DNA of 64,000 nucleotides from an uncultured Oscillospiraceae bacterium (GTDB lineage Bacteria > Bacillota > Clostridia > Oscillospirales > Oscillospiraceae): the NCBI GenBank assembly GCA_947624385.1, contig CANQJZ010000004.1:1-64000 (forward strand), read 5' to 3'. A model generated the notes under the pieces. The model was not told the DNA's origin and did not search any database. It saw only the letters and a list, made by a program, of their open reading frames with translations. Positions 16,009 to 24,809 of the stretch are shown here, in pieces. A program made the translations under genes and the position numbers. The first letter of the stretch is position 1. Every line of letters starts with the position of its first letter.

Positions 16009-17658
16009 ATGAACATCCTGTACGACTGCTTCGATCCCGCCGACAAGACGCCCTTCGGCCCTGTGTGGGCCGGAAAGCCCTGCCAAATCCGTATCCGTAT
16101 CCCCGCCGCGTGCGGGGCCCGTCGGGTCAGGCTCACCGCCGAGGGCCTGGACGTGCCGCTGGAAAAGCGGGGCACGGAGGAAGCCTACGACCTTTTTGGG
16201 ACCAGCTTCGTCCCCGACAGGCCGGGGCTTTACTTTTACCGCTTCCACATCTGGGACAAAAACGGCGACTATGACCTGTTCCGGGCCGGAAACGGTACCA
16301 ACATCGGCGTGGGGGACCTGTGGCAGCTGAGCGTGCTGCCGGCGGATTACCAGCCGCCGGAGGAATACCGGGGCACGGTGTACTATCAGATATTCCCGGA
16401 CAGATTCGCCAAGAGCGGCGACTGCGACCTGACGGGCAAGCTGAAGCCCTATACGGTGCGGGATTTCGACACCTTCGTCCCCAGGGCCAAAAACGCCACC
16501 GACTTCGCCGGGGGCAATCTGCGGGGCATCATGGAAAAGCTGGACTACATAAAGAGCCTGGGCGTGGGCGTCATCTACTTAAACCCCATCGTGCTGGCCT
16601 GGTCCAACCACCGGTACGACGCGGCGGACTACATGCGGCTGGACCCCATGCTGGGCTCTGAGGCGGACTTCACCGCCCTGTGCGACGCGGCCCATGCGCG
16701 GGGCATGAAGATCGTGCTGGACGGGGTATTCTCCCACACGGGCAGCCACAGCGTCTATTTCGACGCGGACGGACACTTCGGTGGGGGAGCGGTGTCGGCC
16801 GGACCGGCGTCAAAGTACTATAAGTGGTACGATTTTCAGGAATTTCCCAAGAAATATACGGCCTGGTGGGGCGTGGAGGTCATGCCATGCGTCAACGAGC
16901 TTGACCCGGATTATATGGAGTATATCCTGGGCGAGGACGGCGTGGTGGCCACCTGGCTGCGCCGGGGGGCCGACGGGTTCCGGCTGGACGTGGCCGACGA
17001 GATACCGGACCCGTTTCTGGCGGCTCTGCGCCGCCGGGTGAAGGCGGTGCGGCCCGACGGCGTTGTGATAGGCGAGGTCTGGGAGGACGCCTCCAACAAG
17101 ATAAGCTACAGCGTGCGCCGGACCTATTTCACCGGCGCGGAGCTGGACGGGGTCATCAACTACCCCTTCCGCACGGCCATTTTGAACTTCGCCACCGGTC
17201 GGGACGACGGTCGCGCCCTGGCGGCGACGGTGCTGGACATCGCCGAGCACTACCCCGCCCCGGCCCTGGACTGCACCATGTCCGTGCTGGGTACCCACGA
17301 CACGGAGCGGGTGGGCACGCTTTTGCCGGACAAAAATGCCCGTCGGGCGGCGGTGTTCCTGCAATTCGCCCTGCCCGGCTCCCCGGTGATCTATTACGGG
17401 GACGAGGCAGGTCTCACCGGCGGCAAGGACCCCATGAACCGGCTGCCGTTCCCCTGGGGCCGGGAGGACAAGGAGCTGCAGGCGCTTTACCGTCAGGCGG
17501 CGGCGCTGAAAAACGCCCATCCCGCCCTGCGGACCGGGGATATCCGGTTCGACCAGGCGGCGGGCGGCATTTTGCGGTTTACCCGCTCCTGCCCGGAGGA
17601 GACGGTGTTCTGCGAGCTGGTGCGGGACACAGGCGCGTTCTCGGTGGAGGTCTGCTGA
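16009..17658 (+). CDS. Alpha-amylase family (GH13) enzyme, cyclomaltodextrinase / neopullulanase-like
   Basis: Hydrolyses alpha-glucosidic bonds in maltodextrins. 549 residues, no signal peptide, so cytosolic. An N-terminal beta-sandwich (about residues 1-110) is followed by the catalytic barrel. The nucleophile Asp is in GFRLDVADE, the acid Glu in IGEVWED and the third acid in LGTHDTER. Domain B has HSVYFDADGHFGGG. The sandwich plus barrel layout suggests the cyclomaltodextrinase or neopullulanase subgroup. The C-terminal domain is short compared with homologues. The start at 16009 is chosen because a TTG at 15961 would lie at the transcription start; GAGAGG lies 13 nt before the ATG. Confidence 0.88.
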   Translation: MNILYDCFDPADKTPFGPVWAGKPCQIRIRIPAACGARRVRLTAEGLDVPLEKRGTEEAYDLFGTSFVPDRPGLYFYRFHIWDKNGDYDLFRAGNGTNIGVGDLWQLSVLPADYQPPEEYRGTVYYQIFPDRFAKSGDCDLTGKLKPYTVRDFDTFVPRAKNATDFAGGNLRGIMEKLDYIKSLGVGVIYLNPIVLAWSNHRYDAADYMRLDPMLGSEADFTALCDAAHARGMKIVLDGVFSHTGSHSVYFDADGHFGGGAVSAGPASKYYKWYDFQEFPKKYTAWWGVEVMPCVNELDPDYMEYILGEDGVVATWLRRGADGFRLDVADEIPDPFLAALRRRVKAVRPDGVVIGEVWEDASNKISYSVRRTYFTGAELDGVINYPFRTAILNFATGRDDGRALAATVLDIAEHYPAPALDCTMSVLGTHDTERVGTLLPDKNARRAAVFLQFALPGSPVIYYGDEAGLTGGKDPMNRLPFPWGREDKELQALYRQAAALKNAHPALRTGDIRFDQAAGGILRFTRSCPEETVFCELVRDTGAFSVEVC

Positions 17659-17792
17659 GGCCGACGCCATTCTTTCAATGCGGGGCGTCCCGCCCCGGGG
17701 CTTTCCGCCGAGACAACACAAAAGCGGCGCAGGGGCTATTCCCTACACCGCGAAAGGACACAACACCGCCCGCATAGACCCGGCGCGCCCTC

Positions 17793-17821
17793 TTGCAAAA
17801 AACAAGACAAGCTGGTATAAT
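17793..17821 (+). promoter_or_regulatory. Promoter of a candidate small RNA
   Basis: TTGCAA (17793-17798), exact 17-nt spacer, consensus TATAAT (17816-17821). No open frame with a ribosome site follows before the terminator at 17873-17910. Confidence 0.7.
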
Positions 17822-17827
17822 AAGACG

Positions 17828-17911
17828 TGGCGCAGCGATCCTGCTGTGTGGGAGGCTACTTCTCCTGCACAGGGCCATGGGGTGGGACAAACACTCCATG
17901 GCCTGTTTTTG
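17828..17911 (+). ncRNA. Candidate small noncoding RNA, about 84 nt
   Basis: Lies between its own promoter and an intrinsic terminator in the 303-nt gap after the GH13 gene. A first stem pairs CTGTGTGGGAG (17844-17854) with CTCCTGCACAG (17862-17872), with two G-U pairs and a 7-nt loop. The terminator stem GGCCATGG..CCATGGCC (17873-17903) is followed by TGTTTTTGT. It lacks the SRP RNA loop motif and is too short for 6S RNA, so no known class is assigned. The rest of 17659-17792 shows nothing recognisable. Confidence 0.5.
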
Positions 17912-17961
17912 TATGTCTCACAAGGCCATTATAACGCGATACGCCAGATGTTCACGTCCCC

Positions 17962-18438
17962 TCAGGGCCGCAGGAGCTTGACCGCTTCCTCCAGGCCAGA
18001 GCGGTCCTGATCCGTGAAATAGCCGGGAAGCACCGAGTCCATGTCCAGCACGCCCCAGATACGGTCACCGTCCCACAGGGGGATGACGATCTCGGCGTGG
18101 GTGTCGCAGTCGCAGGCGATGTGCCCGACGAAACAGCTCACTTCCTCCACCACCTGGCTTTTGCGCTCTTTCCAGGCCGTGCCGCAAACGCCCTTGCCAA
18201 ACCCGATACGGCTCACGGCGGGCTTGCCCTGGAAGGGGCCGACCACAAGGCTGTCCCCGTCCACCAGATAAAACCCGGTCCAGTTGGCGTCGGGGAACGC
18301 CTGGGCCAGCACGGCGGAGGCGTTGGCCAGCCGCGCCGTCATGTCCCGCTCATCCCCCATATAAAGCGCCAGCTGCCGGCGGAGCATGGCGTAAAATTCC
18401 AGCTTTTCCTTCGGATATTCCACTGGTATATAACTCAT
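17962..18438 (-). CDS. msrC: Free methionine-(R)-sulfoxide reductase (GAF domain)
   Basis: Reduces free methionine-R-sulfoxide, an antioxidant repair reaction. 158 residues forming one GAF domain (about residues 15-155). The family signature is present: WTGFYLVDG, the cysteine in GKGVCGTAW, a second cysteine in FVGHIACDCDTHAEIVIP and the closing VLDMDSV. These cysteines are the redox pair region in characterised fRMsr enzymes. It stands alone on the minus strand. Confidence 0.88.
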   Translation of the reverse strand: MSYIPVEYPKEKLEFYAMLRRQLALYMGDERDMTARLANASAVLAQAFPDANWTGFYLVDGDSLVVGPFQGKPAVSRIGFGKGVCGTAWKERKSQVVEEVSCFVGHIACDCDTHAEIVIPLWDGDRIWGVLDMDSVLPGYFTDQDRSGLEEAVKLLRP

Positions 18439-18532
18439 GACGCGTCCCTCCTTTTTGCATCATTGTACCAGCCCCCGCCCACGCTGGCAACCGTTTATTT
18501 CCAGTTCCATCTTGCGCGAAAGGCCCGGTTAG

Positions 18533-18562
18533 GGTATAACAGCCGCTGCGCGCTGTTATACC
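18533..18562. promoter_or_regulatory. Perfect 11-bp inverted repeat in the msrC-galM gap
   Basis: GGTATAACAGC-N8-GCTGTTATACC lies between the divergent msrC and galM genes, just upstream of the galM promoter. A-runs, not T-runs, follow on the plus strand. A regulator-binding site is the better guess. Confidence 0.45.
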
Positions 18563-18587
18563 AAAAAGATACCGGTCGCGCTCTCGC

Positions 18588-18616
18588 TTGCGCGAAACCG
18601 CGCGACATGGTATGAT
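18588..18616 (+). promoter_or_regulatory. Promoter of galM
   Basis: TTGCGC (18588-18593), 17-nt spacer, TATGAT (18611-18616), followed by AAGGAGGT at 18632. Confidence 0.6.
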
Positions 18617-18647
18617 GGAGAAAAAGGTTTATAAGGAGGTCTATCCC

Positions 18648-19670
18648 ATGGCAGTTTCTTCCAGACCCTTTGGGTACACGGCGGCGGGCGAGGCCGTCAC
18701 CGCCTACACGCTGACCAACAAAAACCGCATGGCCGTGACGGTGCTGGACTACGGCGCCACGGTCCAGGCCCTGCTGGTCCCCGACGACCGCAGCGGGCTT
18801 ACGGACGTGGCCCTGGGCTACGATACCATCGGCGAATACGAGCGCAACGACGGCTACCTGGGCGCCACCATAGGCCGGGTGGGCAACCGCATCGGCGGGG
18901 CGAGATTCAGCCTGAACGGCGTGGAGCACGCCCTGGCGAAAAACGACGGGGCCAATCACCTGCACGGCGGCGTCAAGGGCTTCGACAAGGTGATGTGGCA
19001 TATCGAGGCCAAAGATAACGCGCTGGTCTGCTCCTATCTGTCCCCGGACGGGGAGGAAAATTACCCCGGCAATTTGACCGTGACCGTCACGTTCACCCTG
19101 ACGGACGACAACGCCCTGGCCATCGCCTACGACGCCGTGTCCGACAAGGACACGCCGGTGAACCTGACCAACCACACCTATTTCAACTTAAACGGCGGCG
19201 GGTCCGTGCTGGGCCATGAGCTTCAAATTTTCGCCGAGCGCTTCTGCGAAAATGACGGCGGCTGCCTGCCAACGGGCAAGCTGCTGGACGTGGCCGGAAC
19301 GCCCTTTGACTTCCGAAGAGCCAAGACGATCGGCCGGGACATCGAGGCCGACGACGAGCAGCTTCGCCGGGGCGGCGGCTATGACCACAACTATGTGCTG
19401 GCCGGGCGCAAGGCCGCGGTGCTTTTTAGCGCCGGCAGCGGCATCGAGATGACCGTGGAGACGGACCTGCCCGGTATGCAGTTTTACGCCTCCGGCGGCC
19501 TCACGGACAGGACCGGCAAGGGCGGCGCGCCCATCGTGTATCGGGGCGCGGCGTGTTTGGAGACCCAGCTTTTCCCCAACGGCATGAACTGCTGGGGCTT
19601 CCCCTCCCCCGTTTTGAGGGCGGGGCAAAAGATGCACACCGAGACGGTGTTTAGATTTGCGGTAAGGTGA
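18648..19670 (+). CDS. galM: Aldose 1-epimerase
   Basis: Interconverts alpha and beta anomers of glucose and galactose before sugar catabolism. 340 residues, the usual length. Family motifs are YGATVQALLVPD, GATIGRVGNRI, the substrate-binding NHLHGG, the catalytic His in LTNHTYFNLNGGG, and YDHNYVL. The likely catalytic Glu is in ACLETQLFPN near the C-terminus. The start at 18648 follows AAGGAGGT. It fits the nearby carbohydrate genes but is transcribed alone. Confidence 0.93.
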   Translation: MAVSSRPFGYTAAGEAVTAYTLTNKNRMAVTVLDYGATVQALLVPDDRSGLTDVALGYDTIGEYERNDGYLGATIGRVGNRIGGARFSLNGVEHALAKNDGANHLHGGVKGFDKVMWHIEAKDNALVCSYLSPDGEENYPGNLTVTVTFTLTDDNALAIAYDAVSDKDTPVNLTNHTYFNLNGGGSVLGHELQIFAERFCENDGGCLPTGKLLDVAGTPFDFRRAKTIGRDIEADDEQLRRGGGYDHNYVLAGRKAAVLFSAGSGIEMTVETDLPGMQFYASGGLTDRTGKGGAPIVYRGAACLETQLFPNGMNCWGFPSPVLRAGQKMHTETVFRFAVR

Positions 19671-19689
19671 AAAAACGCTCATTATTGAC

Positions 19690-19813
19690 GGCCCCCCTGT
19701 GTAAGGGGGGCTGGCAGCGCCTCTGGCGCTGACTGAGGGGTTGTTACGTCGGATAACAGACAACCCTTCCGTCGCGGCTGACGCCGCGCCACCTCCCCTT
19801 GCACAGGGGAGGC
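19690..19813. repeat. Interspersed repeat, family A, copy 2
   Basis: About 124 bp, same arrangement as 11439-11560, with the centre GAGGGGTTGT..ACAACCCTTCC. The second hairpin differs by paired changes (GGCAGCGCCTCTGGCGCTGAC), so its stem is kept. Confidence 0.85.
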
Positions 19814-19828
19814 AATCAAATAGGAAAA

Positions 19829-19860
19829 GGGGCTGCATTATTGCAGCCCCTCACTTTTTA
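19829..19860. terminator. Bidirectional terminator between galM and ppk1
   Basis: GGGGCTGCA-TTAT-TGCAGCCCC followed by TCACTTTTTATT on the plus strand and TTTTCC on the minus strand. It can end both convergent genes. Confidence 0.8.
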
Positions 19861-22068
19861 TTATTCCCCGCCAAACAGGCGGCGGAGCTTTTGCAGCAGG
19901 CCGCCGGCGGCCGGCGATTTGGGCACGCCCTCGATGACCTGTTCGGAAAACCAGGCGTAGAGCTTATCCTGGCTGGCGGTGCCGGGGCCGGAACGGTCCC
20001 AGACGTAGGTCCCGTCGGGCTGCATGGTCCAGCTCCGCTCCTTATCGTCCCGCAGGGCGTCCAGGACCCGCAGCGCGCCGACCCGGGTCTCCGGGGTGAC
20101 GCACTCGATGAACGCCTCCACCCGCCGCCGGGTGTTCCGGTTCAGCAGGTCGCCGGAGCCGATGAAAATGCGCTGGTCCTCGCCCTTGCCAAAGGCGAAA
20201 ATGCGGGAGTGCTCCAGGTACCGGCCCACCACGCTGCGGACCGTGATGTTGTCCGTGAAGCCGGGCAGGCCCGGCCGCAGACAGCAGATGCCCCGGATGT
20301 AGAGCTCGATATGTACCCCCGCCTGGCTGGCGGCGATGAGCGCCCGCATGACCTCCATGTCGTTGAGGGAGTTCACTTTGATGCGCGCCTGGCCCTCCGG
20401 GCCCTTGGCCGCCTCCCGGGCCAGCATATCCAGCACCCGTGTCCTAAAGCTGTTGGGCGCGATCCACATGACCTCCGCCTCGCCCGGGACCTGGCCCAGG
20501 GACAATGACTCGAACACCGCGGCGGCGTCACGCCCCACGGCCTCCCGGGAGGTGATCACGGACAGGTCCGTGTACTGCTCGCTGGTGATCTCGTTGTAGT
20601 TGCCGGTACCCACCTGGGTGAAGTACTGGATACGGCCGTTTTTCTGGCGGGTGATGAGACAGAGCTTGGAGTGTATCTTCTGGTCCGGCAGACCGTATAT
20701 CACCGTGCAGCCGGAGTCCTCCAGCACCTCGGAGTAGTCGATGTTGTTCTGCTCGTCGAACCGGGCCCGCAGCTCCAAAAGGCACAGTACGCTCTTGCCC
20801 CGGTCCGCCGCGTAGGCCAGCGCGGCCGCCACCTGACTGCTGGCGGCGAGGCGGTACAGAGTGATCTGGATGGAGACAACATCCGGGTCGTCCGCCGCCT
20901 CGTACAGCATATCCACAAAGGGGTGCATGCTCTGAAACGGGAAGCTCAGAAGGATGTCTTTTTTTGTGAGGTAGTCGAAATACTCGCCCTTCTTGAGCTG
21001 CACGGTCCGCCTTGGCCGGCGCTCGGCGTATTTCATGCCCGCGCCTCTTTTAAGGCCCGAGCCAAAGCCCAGCTCAAAGGGGACCCGCTGGACGAACACG
21101 TTGGCCTCCGGGACCTTGAGCGCCTTTATGAGCGCGGCGCGCAGCTTGGACGAGGGCTTGCCGTTGAAGGTGAGCCGCACCGGCTGCTGGCGCTTGCGCT
21201 TGCGCAGCATCTTCTCCATGGAGGCGCGAAAGTCCGCGTCAAAGCCGTCCAGGTCCGCCTCGATGAACACGTCCGCGTTTCTCGTGACCTGGAAAAGAAC
21301 GCTTTGCCGGACCTCCTGCTTTTTGAAAAGCAGCGGCGCGTAATAGGCCACCATCTCCGCCGTTAAAATCACCTTCTGGCGGCCGTCCACCTCGCACACC
21401 CGGTAGGGCGGCACCCGCACCACGGGCACCAGGCCCAGACGAAAATCGTCGCCCTTGCCCGTCTTTTTCACGGCCACGGCCACCCAGCTCTCCCGGTTGC
21501 CGATGAAGGGGAACGGGTGCTCCGCGTCCACGATCCGGGGCGTCAGAAGGGGGCGTATCTCGGAGAAGAATTTCCGGGCCGCCACCTCGTCCAGCTTGTC
21601 GGGCTTGCGAAAGTCCACCACGTCGATACCGGCGGCCTTCAAGTCCTTCAAAAGGCCCCGGTATATCCGCTCCTTGGGCTCCAGCTGGGCGGTGACCTCC
21701 TGCATGATGAGGCGAAGCTGCTCGCCGGCGGTGAACTGAGTCTTTTCGTCCCGCGCACCCGGCATCAGCGTGGCCCGGTGGATCAGCGAGCCCACCCGGA
21801 CCATGAAAAATTCCTCTAAATTGGAGTGGTAAATGCCCAGGAATTTGAGCCGTTCCAAAAGGGGCGTGTCCGCGTCCCCCGCCTGGTGCAGCACCCGCAG
21901 GTTAAATTGCAGCCAGCTCAGCTCCCGGTCCAGAAAGCAGTCCTGATCGTCCGCCGCTGCCGGGGTCCCGGCCGGATCGGCCGGGACCTGGTCGGCAGGC
22001 GCGTCGGAAGCGGTCAGTCGCTCTCTTTCTTCTCTTTCGTCTCGCTCTTGTCTTTCTTGTCCGCCCAT
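19861..22068 (-). CDS. ppk1: Polyphosphate kinase 1
   Basis: Makes polyphosphate from ATP, reversibly, at the membrane or in the cytosol. 735 residues. The N-terminal domain opens at FLDRELSWLQFN (about residue 44). The phosphorylated His is in DQKIHSKLCLI and the second catalytic His in GRYLEHSRIFAFG; GTGNYNE lies between. The first 40 residues are a charged, proline/alanine-rich extension. The ATG at 22068 lies inside the upstream gene, giving a 55-nt overlap; a later non-ATG start is possible. It is coupled with a polyphosphate:AMP phosphotransferase, which consumes the product. Confidence 0.95.
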   Translation of the reverse strand: MGGQERQERDEREERERLTASDAPADQVPADPAGTPAAADDQDCFLDRELSWLQFNLRVLHQAGDADTPLLERLKFLGIYHSNLEEFFMVRVGSLIHRATLMPGARDEKTQFTAGEQLRLIMQEVTAQLEPKERIYRGLLKDLKAAGIDVVDFRKPDKLDEVAARKFFSEIRPLLTPRIVDAEHPFPFIGNRESWVAVAVKKTGKGDDFRLGLVPVVRVPPYRVCEVDGRQKVILTAEMVAYYAPLLFKKQEVRQSVLFQVTRNADVFIEADLDGFDADFRASMEKMLRKRKRQQPVRLTFNGKPSSKLRAALIKALKVPEANVFVQRVPFELGFGSGLKRGAGMKYAERRPRRTVQLKKGEYFDYLTKKDILLSFPFQSMHPFVDMLYEAADDPDVVSIQITLYRLAASSQVAAALAYAADRGKSVLCLLELRARFDEQNNIDYSEVLEDSGCTVIYGLPDQKIHSKLCLITRQKNGRIQYFTQVGTGNYNEITSEQYTDLSVITSREAVGRDAAAVFESLSLGQVPGEAEVMWIAPNSFRTRVLDMLAREAAKGPEGQARIKVNSLNDMEVMRALIAASQAGVHIELYIRGICCLRPGLPGFTDNITVRSVVGRYLEHSRIFAFGKGEDQRIFIGSGDLLNRNTRRRVEAFIECVTPETRVGALRVLDALRDDKERSWTMQPDGTYVWDRSGPGTASQDKLYAWFSEQVIEGVPKSPAAGGLLQKLRRLFGGE

Positions 22069-23564
22069 TTGCTCTTCATCCCCCGGACCACGTTCTCCTC
22101 CACCGCTTTCTCAAGGGCGTCGGTCACGATCTTCAGCGCCTTGATACGTGCGTATCTCTTGTCCACCGATTCGATGATGTACCAGGGCGCGTATTTGGTG
22201 CTTGTCTTTTGGAGCATATCCTCCACGGCCTGCTCGTACTGGGGCCACTTCTCCCGGTTGCGCCAGTCCTCGTCGGTGATCTTCCACTGCTTCTCCGGCG
22301 TGTTCTGCCGCGCCTCGAACCGCTCCAGCTGGGTGTCCGGGTCGATATGTATCCAGAACTTCAGCACCACGGTGCCCCAATCGGTCAGCTCTTTTTCGAA
22401 CTCGTTGATCTCCCCGTAGGCCCGCTTCCAGTCGTTCTCGGAGCAGAAGCCCTCGATGCGCTCCACCATCACCCGGCCATACCAGGTGCGGTCGAATATG
22501 GCCACGTGGCCGCTGCGGGGCAGCTTCGTCCAGAACCGCCACAGGAAGTGCCGCGCCAGCTCACCCGGCGTGGGGCTGGCGATGGGTATCACGTCAAAGC
22601 CCCTGGGGTCCAGGGGATAGGCCAGCCGCCGGATGTTGCCGCCCTTGCCGGCGGCGTCCCAGCCCTCGTAGCATATCACCACGGGTATCTTCTTGCGGTA
22701 GATCTGGTTGTGGAGCCGGGCGAGCTTGTTTTGCAGCTTTTTCAGCTCCTTCTTGTACTCCGCCGGGTCGATGGCGGCGGTCAGGTCCGCGTCCTTCTGA
22801 GACGGGTGGCCCAGCAGCGGGAACTTCTTGTCGGTGGGCGTGCCCTCGTAACGGCCCGCCTCGATGGCCTTCTGCACCGTGTCGGTGATGGCCACAAGGC
22901 CGTCGTACAGGGCCTTTTTCCGGCCCTCGCCGTCCAAAATGTGCCAGGGCGTGGTCTTGGCCGTGGCCTCCATGAACTCGTCGTATGTCTTCAAAAACCG
23001 CTCGTATTCCTGCTGCTGCCAGAAATCGTCCCCGGACACGCGCCACTGGGTGTCCCGGTTCTCCCGCAGGGCGGTGATGCGCTCCAGCTGTTCTTCTTTG
23101 GAGATGTGCAGGAACAGCTTCACAAGCACATAGCCGTTGTCCCGCAGCTGCCGCTCCAAAATGTTGCAGGACTTCACCCGGCGCCGGTATTCCTCCCTTG
23201 GTATCTCCCGGCGCAGGTACTTGCCCACCACGTCCTCCATCCAGCCGGTGTCCATGAACAGGAACTTGCCGTTTTCGGGCAGCACGTCGAAGAACTTCTT
23301 CAAAAACGGGTACCGCTCCGCCGATTCAGGCACCCTGTCGAAGTTCTTCACCGAGTAGAACCGGGGGTCCATCTCGCTGATGAGCTCGTTGACCAGGTTG
23401 CCCTTGCCGGCGCAGTCCCAGCCCTCCAACAGAACGATCACCGGCAGCTTGGCCTCCCGGATGGCCTGCTGCTGGTTGACCAGCATGGCGCGCAGACGCC
23501 GTATCTCCGCTTTGCGTGCGTCCTTGTCCAGCTTGTCGGGCTTGCGTTTATAATCCCGGATCAT
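22014..23564 (-). CDS. pap: Polyphosphate:AMP phosphotransferase (two PPK2 domains)
   Basis: Transfers phosphate from polyphosphate to AMP, giving ADP. 516 residues with two PPK2 domains: the first carries GWDCAGKG at residues 48-55, the second GWDAAGKG near residue 305. Each is followed by its Walker B-like FMDTGW or FDRTWYGRV motif. In characterised class II PPK2 enzymes the second domain is the active one; here it keeps the RTWYGR form. The start at 23564 follows GGAGG. The lysine-rich tail overlaps ppk1 by 55 nt. Confidence 0.9.
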   Translation of the reverse strand: MIRDYKRKPDKLDKDARKAEIRRLRAMLVNQQQAIREAKLPVIVLLEGWDCAGKGNLVNELISEMDPRFYSVKNFDRVPESAERYPFLKKFFDVLPENGKFLFMDTGWMEDVVGKYLRREIPREEYRRRVKSCNILERQLRDNGYVLVKLFLHISKEEQLERITALRENRDTQWRVSGDDFWQQQEYERFLKTYDEFMEATAKTTPWHILDGEGRKKALYDGLVAITDTVQKAIEAGRYEGTPTDKKFPLLGHPSQKDADLTAAIDPAEYKKELKKLQNKLARLHNQIYRKKIPVVICYEGWDAAGKGGNIRRLAYPLDPRGFDVIPIASPTPGELARHFLWRFWTKLPRSGHVAIFDRTWYGRVMVERIEGFCSENDWKRAYGEINEFEKELTDWGTVVLKFWIHIDPDTQLERFEARQNTPEKQWKITDEDWRNREKWPQYEQAVEDMLQKTSTKYAPWYIIESVDKRYARIKALKIVTDALEKAVEENVVRGMKSKWADKKDKSETKEKKESD

Positions 23565-23675
23565 GATATGATGCCTCCATTCTCCTTTTTAAATGATAAA
23601 AATAAAATAGCACATATACGCATATCTGTCAAAAGAAATTGCGAAAATCAACCGTTTTTGTCGATTTTGCGACCT

Positions 23676-23704
23676 TTGCAATCGTCTGAGCCCTGGTGTA
23701 TCAT
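23676..23704 (+). promoter_or_regulatory. Promoter of the HAD phosphatase gene
   Basis: TTGCAA (23676-23681), 17-nt spacer, TATCAT (23699-23704). Confidence 0.6.
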
Positions 23705-23729
23705 AATCGGCGGTTTGGAGGATATGCGT

Positions 23730-24545
23730 ATGGCTTATGAACTGATCGCCCTGGATATGGACGGTACGCTGCTCACACGGGACAAGCGGCTTTTGGACGA
23801 GACGGTCCGGGACATAGACGCCGCGGCGGCATTGGGCAAAGAGACGGTGCTGTGTACGGGCCGGTGCGTGCCGGAGCTGGCGCCCTACCGGGCGCGCCTT
23901 TCGTCGGTGCGCTACGCCGTGACCGTGAGCGGCGCGGTGGTCTACGACCTGCGGCTGGACCGGGCCGTCTTCGACATGGGCATCGACCGGGAGCTGGTGC
24001 TCAAGATCGTCGCTGTGGCGGATAAATACGGCGCGATGGCCCATCTCATGGCGGCGGACGCCTCCGTGCTGCCACGGGACAAGGCGTGCCGCGCCGCGGA
24101 TTTTGGCATGGGGCCCTATCAGGAGCTCTATACCACCGTGCCGGTGCTGGTGGACGACGTGGCGGCCGAGGCGGCGGCGCGGCCGTATGTGCCCAAGGTG
24201 AACGTGTATTTTCGCTCGCCGGATGACCGGGACAAGGCCTATGAGGCGCTGCGGACCCTGCCCCTGACCATCGCCTTTGCCGAGGCCGCCGGGTTGGAGA
24301 TGAGCCCGCCCGGGGTCACCAAGGCCACGGGGCTTCAATGGCTCGCGGCGCGGCTGGGTCTGGGGATGGAGCAGGTCGTGGCCGTGGGCGACGCGGACAA
24401 CGACCGGTCCATGCTGGCCGCGGCGGGTCTGGCGGTGGCCGTGGGCAACGCGGAGCCGGAGGTGCTGGCCATGGCGGACGCGGTGGTGGCCGACTGCGAC
24501 CACAACGGCGCAGGGCAGGCGATCCGACGGTTTTTGATGGGATGA
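23730..24545 (+). CDS. Cof-type HAD-IIB family phosphatase
   Basis: A 271-residue cytosolic hydrolase, probably acting on sugar phosphates or flavin phosphates; the substrate is not predictable. The HAD motifs are complete: nucleophile DMDGT near residue 9, Thr in CTGRC, Lys in GVTKATGLQWL and the metal site GDADNDRSML. The C2-type cap lies between motifs II and III. The start at 23730 is chosen because GGAGG is 8 nt upstream; an ATG at 23724 is too close. It is divergent from pap. Confidence 0.88.
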   Translation: MAYELIALDMDGTLLTRDKRLLDETVRDIDAAAALGKETVLCTGRCVPELAPYRARLSSVRYAVTVSGAVVYDLRLDRAVFDMGIDRELVLKIVAVADKYGAMAHLMAADASVLPRDKACRAADFGMGPYQELYTTVPVLVDDVAAEAAARPYVPKVNVYFRSPDDRDKAYEALRTLPLTIAFAEAAGLEMSPPGVTKATGLQWLAARLGLGMEQVVAVGDADNDRSMLAAAGLAVAVGNAEPEVLAMADAVVADCDHNGAGQAIRRFLMG

Positions 24546-24563
24546 AATACATGACCGTATTGA

Positions 24564-24790
24564 CGGCCCCCCTGTGCAAGGGGGGCTGTCGCCGCCTATT
24601 GGGGTCCCCACGCGGCACGCTTGCCGCGTGGGGAGAGGAGGAGCCGCTGGCTATTCGGGGTTTGCCGCTTGCGGCGAATCCCGGCCTAGCCATGCGTGCT
24701 CCGACGATGACTGGAGGGTTGTAACGTCGGATGACAGACAACCCTTCCGTCAGCGCTTTGCGCTGCCACCTCCCCTTACACAGGGGAGGC
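24564..24790. repeat. Composite: family A copy 3 containing a family B segment
   Basis: About 227 bp. The family A left arm (GCCCCCC..GGGGGGCTGTC) ends near 24590. A family B-like piece (24601-24700, the CCCCACGCGG hairpin and GGCTATTCGGGGTTTGCCGC) replaces the second hairpin. Family A resumes with TGGAGGGTTGTAACG..ACAACCCTTCC and the right arm. With the promoter at 24810 this fills the gap 24546-24872. Confidence 0.8.
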
Positions 24791-24809
24791 GTTCAAATAT
24801 GTACGTATC

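Noticed and set aside
17828..17911. 6S RNA, SRP RNA or tRNA
   Set aside because: Too short for 6S, no GGAA-loop SRP motif and no cloverleaf; left as unclassified small RNA.
18533..18562. Terminator for msrC or an upstream transcript
   Set aside because: A-run rather than T-run follows on the plus strand, and msrC is transcribed away from it.
22209..23729. N-terminal extension of the HAD phosphatase reading through the pap region
   Set aside because: The open upstream frame is antisense to pap; the HAD motif DMDGT begins ten residues after the ATG at 23730, which has a good ribosome site.
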